Made by a program: the position numbers and the translations under genes. The notes under the pieces are model-generated. The model worked only from the letters and a program-made list of their open reading frames with translations. It was not told where the DNA came from and made no database searches. Of a stretch of 5,669 bases of DNA, positions 4,552 to 5,669 are shown one piece after another. Origin of the DNA: an uncultured Thermoanaerobacterales bacterium (lineage in GTDB: Bacteria > Bacillota > Clostridia > Christensenellales > UBA1242); NCBI GenBank assembly GCA_949840475.1, contig CATKXA010000071.1, forward strand, positions 1 through 5,669, given 5' to 3'. Each line of letters starts with the position of its first letter. Positions within the stretch are counted from its first letter, which is position 1.

Positions 4552-5520
4552 TTATTCAAATTCTTTAATATTTGGTCTGGCAAATAGTATTTTAAGGCTG
4601 TCTTCAAGTGAGGCTTTTTCTGAAATAATTTCACTAACAGCCTTTGTTATTGGCAGCTCTACATTATGTTTTTCTGCGAGCATCAATAGAGCCTTTGATG
4701 TTTGTACGCCCTCAGCTAGCTTATCAAACTTTTGTTTTTGGATAAAGAGTTCTCCAAATTTTCTATTGTGAGAGTGAGGAGAAAATAATGTTGCCTCATA
4801 GTCGCCAAGATGACAAAGTCCGTAGGCTGAAAGCTCGTTTCCACCACATGCTTTAATGAGCCTAGCAATTTCCCATGTACCTCTTGCCATTAGGGCTCCT
4901 TTTAGTGAAGTCATGTTTGCACCGTCCAGCATGCCAGCGGCAATACCCATAACATTTTTAGCTGCAGCACCAATTTCTGTGCCAATCATGTCTTGACTTT
5001 GGTAGTATTTAATTAGATTGCTTTTTAAATCATTAACTAACTCTAATGAAAGCTTAGGTTCATAAGCTGCAACAACCATGAGTGAGGGGATACCTTTGGT
5101 AAAATCTTGAATATGACCAGGGCCTACCCATGTAGCAATGTTGCTTTTGTCTACGCCATAGCTTGAAATAACTTCAGAAAGCCTTCTGCCAGTGCTTTCT
5201 TCAATGCCTTTCATGCAAATTATATATCTTTTGTTTTTATATCCGTCTATTTTACTTACTTTTTCCATTAAAGATGCTAAATGCTGCGAGCTTATTGAAA
5301 TGATTATAGTATTGTTTTTGTTTACGGCATAGGTAAGGTCTGTTGTGAGCTCAACGCTCTTTGGCAAAGTAACATAACTATTTGTTCTGCTAGCGAAAAA
5401 ATCAACTACATATGGGTCAGTGTCAAGACCCCAACAAGTTGTTTTGTGCCCATTTTTATCCAAATACCAAGTTATAAAGCTGCCCCAGCGACCACAGCCG
5501 AGGACTGTATAATTATTCAT
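4552..5520 (-). CDS. gpsA: Glycerol-3-phosphate dehydrogenase [NAD(P)+], GpsA-type with variant motifs
   Basis: GpsA reduces dihydroxyacetone phosphate to sn-glycerol 3-phosphate in the cytosol, supplying the phospholipid and teichoic acid backbone. The 322-residue length is typical. The N-terminus is a Rossmann site, GCGRWG (8-13). MKGIEE (Lys104), GTEIGAAAKNVMGIAAGMLDG (Lys188), GLCHLGDYEAT (Asp240, Thr244) and SHNRKFG (Asn252) correspond to the catalytic and substrate-binding segments, and LAEGVQTSKAL plus ELPITKAV (288-295) to the usual C-terminal motifs. Several positions differ from textbook GpsA. GPSFAxE is replaced by VGPGHIQDF (132-140), GLaGLGDL by GLCHLGDY, and the Arg of SRNxxFG by His251. 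That suggests a divergent subfamily or a shifted substrate. AAGGAG (5527-5532) lies 6 nt before the start. It has its own promoter and terminator, and the common partners plsY and der are not adjacent on this side. Confidence 0.88.
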   Translation of the reverse strand: MNNYTVLGCGRWGSFITWYLDKNGHKTTCWGLDTDPYVVDFFASRTNSYVTLPKSVELTTDLTYAVNKNNTIIISISSQHLASLMEKVSKIDGYKNKRYIICMKGIEESTGRRLSEVISSYGVDKSNIATWVGPGHIQDFTKGIPSLMVVAAYEPKLSLELVNDLKSNLIKYYQSQDMIGTEIGAAAKNVMGIAAGMLDGANMTSLKGALMARGTWEIARLIKACGGNELSAYGLCHLGDYEATLFSPHSHNRKFGELFIQKQKFDKLAEGVQTSKALLMLAEKHNVELPITKAVSEIISEKASLEDSLKILFARPNIKEFE

Positions 5521-5547
5521 AATTTACTCCTTTTTACGTTTATCAAT

Positions 5548-5569
5548 ACATTTTATCAAATTAAAATGT
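5548..5569. repeat. 8-bp inverted repeat over the gpsA -10 box
   Basis: ACATTTTA (5548-5555) and TAAAATGT (5562-5569) are exact reverse complements with a 6-nt gap. One arm contains the gpsA -10. The size and place fit an operator for a dimeric repressor, but AT-rich DNA often gives such matches by chance. Confidence 0.45.
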
Positions 5570-5578
5570 GTATGTAAA
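5550..5578 (-). promoter_or_regulatory. Sigma-A-type promoter of gpsA
   Basis: Read on the - strand, TTTACA (5573-5578) and TAAAAT (5550-5555) are 17 bp apart, each with one mismatch to consensus. TGA directly before the -10 also gives an extended -10. The start would be near 5543, leaving a leader of about 22 nt with AAGGAG 6 nt before the ATG. The -10 lies in an 8-bp inverted repeat. Confidence 0.72.
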
Positions 5579-5609
5579 CTTTTTTAGCTTAGCTCTCTAT
5601 ATACTTTGA

Positions 5610-5638
5610 TTGACAATATTGTTATTTAATAGTATATT
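5610..5638 (+). promoter_or_regulatory. Promoter of a divergent + strand gene starting beyond the window
   Basis: TTGACA (5610-5615) is a perfect -35, and TATATT (5633-5638) follows after 17 bp with 5 of 6 matches. Transcription would begin near 5645. GGGAG at 5658-5662 looks like a ribosome binding site, so the start codon is expected within a few bases after 5669. The gene itself cannot be seen. Confidence 0.75.
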
Positions 5639-5669
5639 AATAAAAGCATAATTTATTGGGAGCAGAGTA

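Noticed and set aside
5630..5642. 13-bp sequence that reappears inverted at 2754-2766 in the GT8 promoter
   Set aside because: It is an exact match but made almost only of A and T. By a rough estimate, one or two such matches are expected by chance in a window this AT-rich.

Overview
The window is AT-rich and encodes its genes with clear AGGAG-type ribosome binding sites, sigma-A-like promoters (TTGACA/TATAAT, 17 bp spacing) and short intrinsic terminators. Together these point to a low-GC Gram-positive bacterium (Bacillota, possibly a gut-type clostridium or relative). This is an inference from composition and signals; no marker gene fixes the taxon. Nothing resembles a transposon, phage structural module, CRISPR array, tRNA or rRNA.

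Layout. (1) Bases 1-483, + strand: the 3' end of an unrecognised gene, then an 80-residue coiled-coil protein 6 bp behind it, closed by a 28-bp perfect palindrome that ends in a T run. (2) Bases 568-2611, + strand: a tight three-gene operon. It holds a 64-residue Cys-containing orphan, an ABC-2 type ATPase with all catalytic motifs, and its six-helix permease overlapping by one base; it is closed by a terminator. (3) Bases 2787-3593, + strand: a GT8-family glycosyltransferase with its own good promoter, followed by a terminator that works in both directions. (4) Bases 3676-4449, - strand: a TspO/MBR family membrane protein carrying an unusual hydrophilic N-terminal tail of about 107 residues. 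(5) Bases 4552-5520, - strand: a GpsA-type glycerol-3-phosphate dehydrogenase with several family motifs altered, with its own promoter and terminator. (6) Bases 5521-5669: a divergent promoter region that also drives a + strand gene starting beyond the window.

How the genes fit together. Apart from the ABC operon and the first gene pair, each gene looks like its own transcription unit bounded by terminators, so no single pathway is evident. The loose common theme is the cell envelope: ABC export, glycosyl transfer, a membrane sensor/porphyrin-binding type protein, and the glycerol-3-phosphate supply for phospholipids. The most unusual items are the tailed TspO with an 11-bp inverted repeat spanning its -10 box to its start codon, the internal 8-residue repeat in that tail whose copies differ only at synonymous sites, the symmetric palindrome before the ABC operon, and the variant GpsA active-site motifs. 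I did not find convincing evidence of a wholly new defence or mobile system.
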